Shown here: positions 6,145-6,515 of the stretch, one piece after another
How positions within the stretch are numbered: position 1 is the first letter of the stretch
Layout of the letters: each line of letters opens with the position of its first letter
Source: an uncultured Porphyromonadaceae bacterium
GTDB lineage: Bacteria; Bacteroidota; Bacteroidia; Bacteroidales; Muribaculaceae
Reading direction: 5' to 3'
DNA length: 6,515 bases
Assembly (NCBI GenBank): GCA_947174155.1
Contig: CAMWHX010000060.1
Location: 1 to 6,515 of the forward strand
Translations under genes and position numbers: made by a program
Notes under the pieces: model-generated
Told to the model about the DNA's origin: nothing
What the model saw: only the letters and a program-made list of their open reading frames with translations
The model's database searches: none

Positions 6145-6515
6145 TTAGCGTCCGATTACCTTGACTGTGGAGCCATCGGCGCGTCTCACGATGCGCAGTC
6201 CTCTGATTTCATCGCCGGGGCGGAGTCGGCGACCGAGCACGTCATAGACTGCCGTCACCTCCTCGTCATCGCAGATGGTGCCGACAACTCCGACAGAGTT
6301 GTGGGTCACGATCAGGGTGCCGCGATTGAGGTCAAGCTCCATATTGACGCCGTGCAGCGGGGAGTCGCAGCTGATGTTGCGTCCCTGTTTGACCAGATTG
6401 TAGGGGACGTCCGGGAGAATCTTGCTGCCGTCACCACCGAAGTCTATGGTTGACCAATCGGAGGTGGCAACCTTGAAACTCCCCTCTATATAAAGGTCAT
6501 AGGCTACGTAGACAC
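6145..6515 (-). CDS. C-terminal end of a probable SusE/SusF-like outer-membrane glycan-binding protein, partial
   Basis: Only the last 122 residues are in the window; the open frame runs past 6515. The first part (VYVAYDLYIEGSFKVATSDW, then ILPDVPYNLVKQGRNISCDS and MELDLNRGTLIVT) alternates beta-strand-like stretches. It resembles the repeated immunoglobulin-like carbohydrate-binding domains of SusE/SusF-type surface proteins. The last 35 or so residues (AVYDVLGRRLRPGDEIRGLR, then IVRRADGSTVKVIGR) follow the pattern of C-terminal tails in Bacteroidales surface proteins, comparable to type IX secretion sorting domains (vYDvlGRrv, G-[ILY]-x-IV, basic end). The substrate cannot be told from this piece. 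A methionine at 6342 is internal, because the homologous-looking sequence continues upstream of it. The gene is separated from carA by a strong terminator and so is probably not part of that operon. Other beta-sandwich surface proteins with the same tail are possible. Confidence 0.7.
   Translation of the reverse strand, partial: VYVAYDLYIEGSFKVATSDWSTIDFGGDGSKILPDVPYNLVKQGRNISCDSPLHGVNMELDLNRGTLIVTHNSVGVVGTICDDEEVTAVYDVLGRRLRPGDEIRGLRIVRRADGSTVKVIGR

Overview
The window looks like chromosomal DNA of a Bacteroidales bacterium, possibly Muribaculaceae or a relative; the family is a guess. Three things point to the order. There are Bacteroidetes-style -7 promoter elements (TAnnTTTG) and no clear Shine-Dalgarno sites. 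There is a protein end resembling SusE/SusF-type glycan-binding proteins with a type IX secretion-like C-terminal tail. The carbamoyl-phosphate synthase large subunit is of the eukaryote-like (CPS1/CAD-like) kind. All supported genes lie on the minus strand, so transcription runs from high to low coordinates.

Layout in transcription order: (1) 6515-6145, the C-terminal end of a probable surface glycan-binding protein, cut by the window edge; (2) 6108-6065, a strong hairpin terminator that directly abuts the promoter of the next gene; (3) 6023-4953 carA and 4924-1673 carB, both complete, encoding glutamine-dependent carbamoyl-phosphate synthase for pyrimidine and arginine synthesis; (4) 1657-1073, a signal-peptide-bearing GH24-type lysozyme 15 bases after carB, probably the last gene of the car transcript; (5) 1025-174, a lipoprotein of unknown function with its own probable promoter; (6) 171-1, the start of a heavy-metal-associated (HMA) protein, probably a copper P1B-type ATPase, two bases after the lipoprotein stop and interrupted by an in-frame TAA.

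The two car subunits work together. CarA releases ammonia from glutamine, and CarB combines it with bicarbonate and two ATP to make carbamoyl phosphate. The lysozyme has no metabolic link to them. The lipoprotein and metal-binding protein appear to be a second, translationally coupled unit.

I found no RNA genes, CRISPR array, mobile element or gene-free stretch above 300 bases. This is mostly an ordinary region. The points most worth a second look are the in-frame stop in the HMA domain, the compacted lysozyme active site placed in a car operon, and a 14-base sequence repeated at both car gene junctions.
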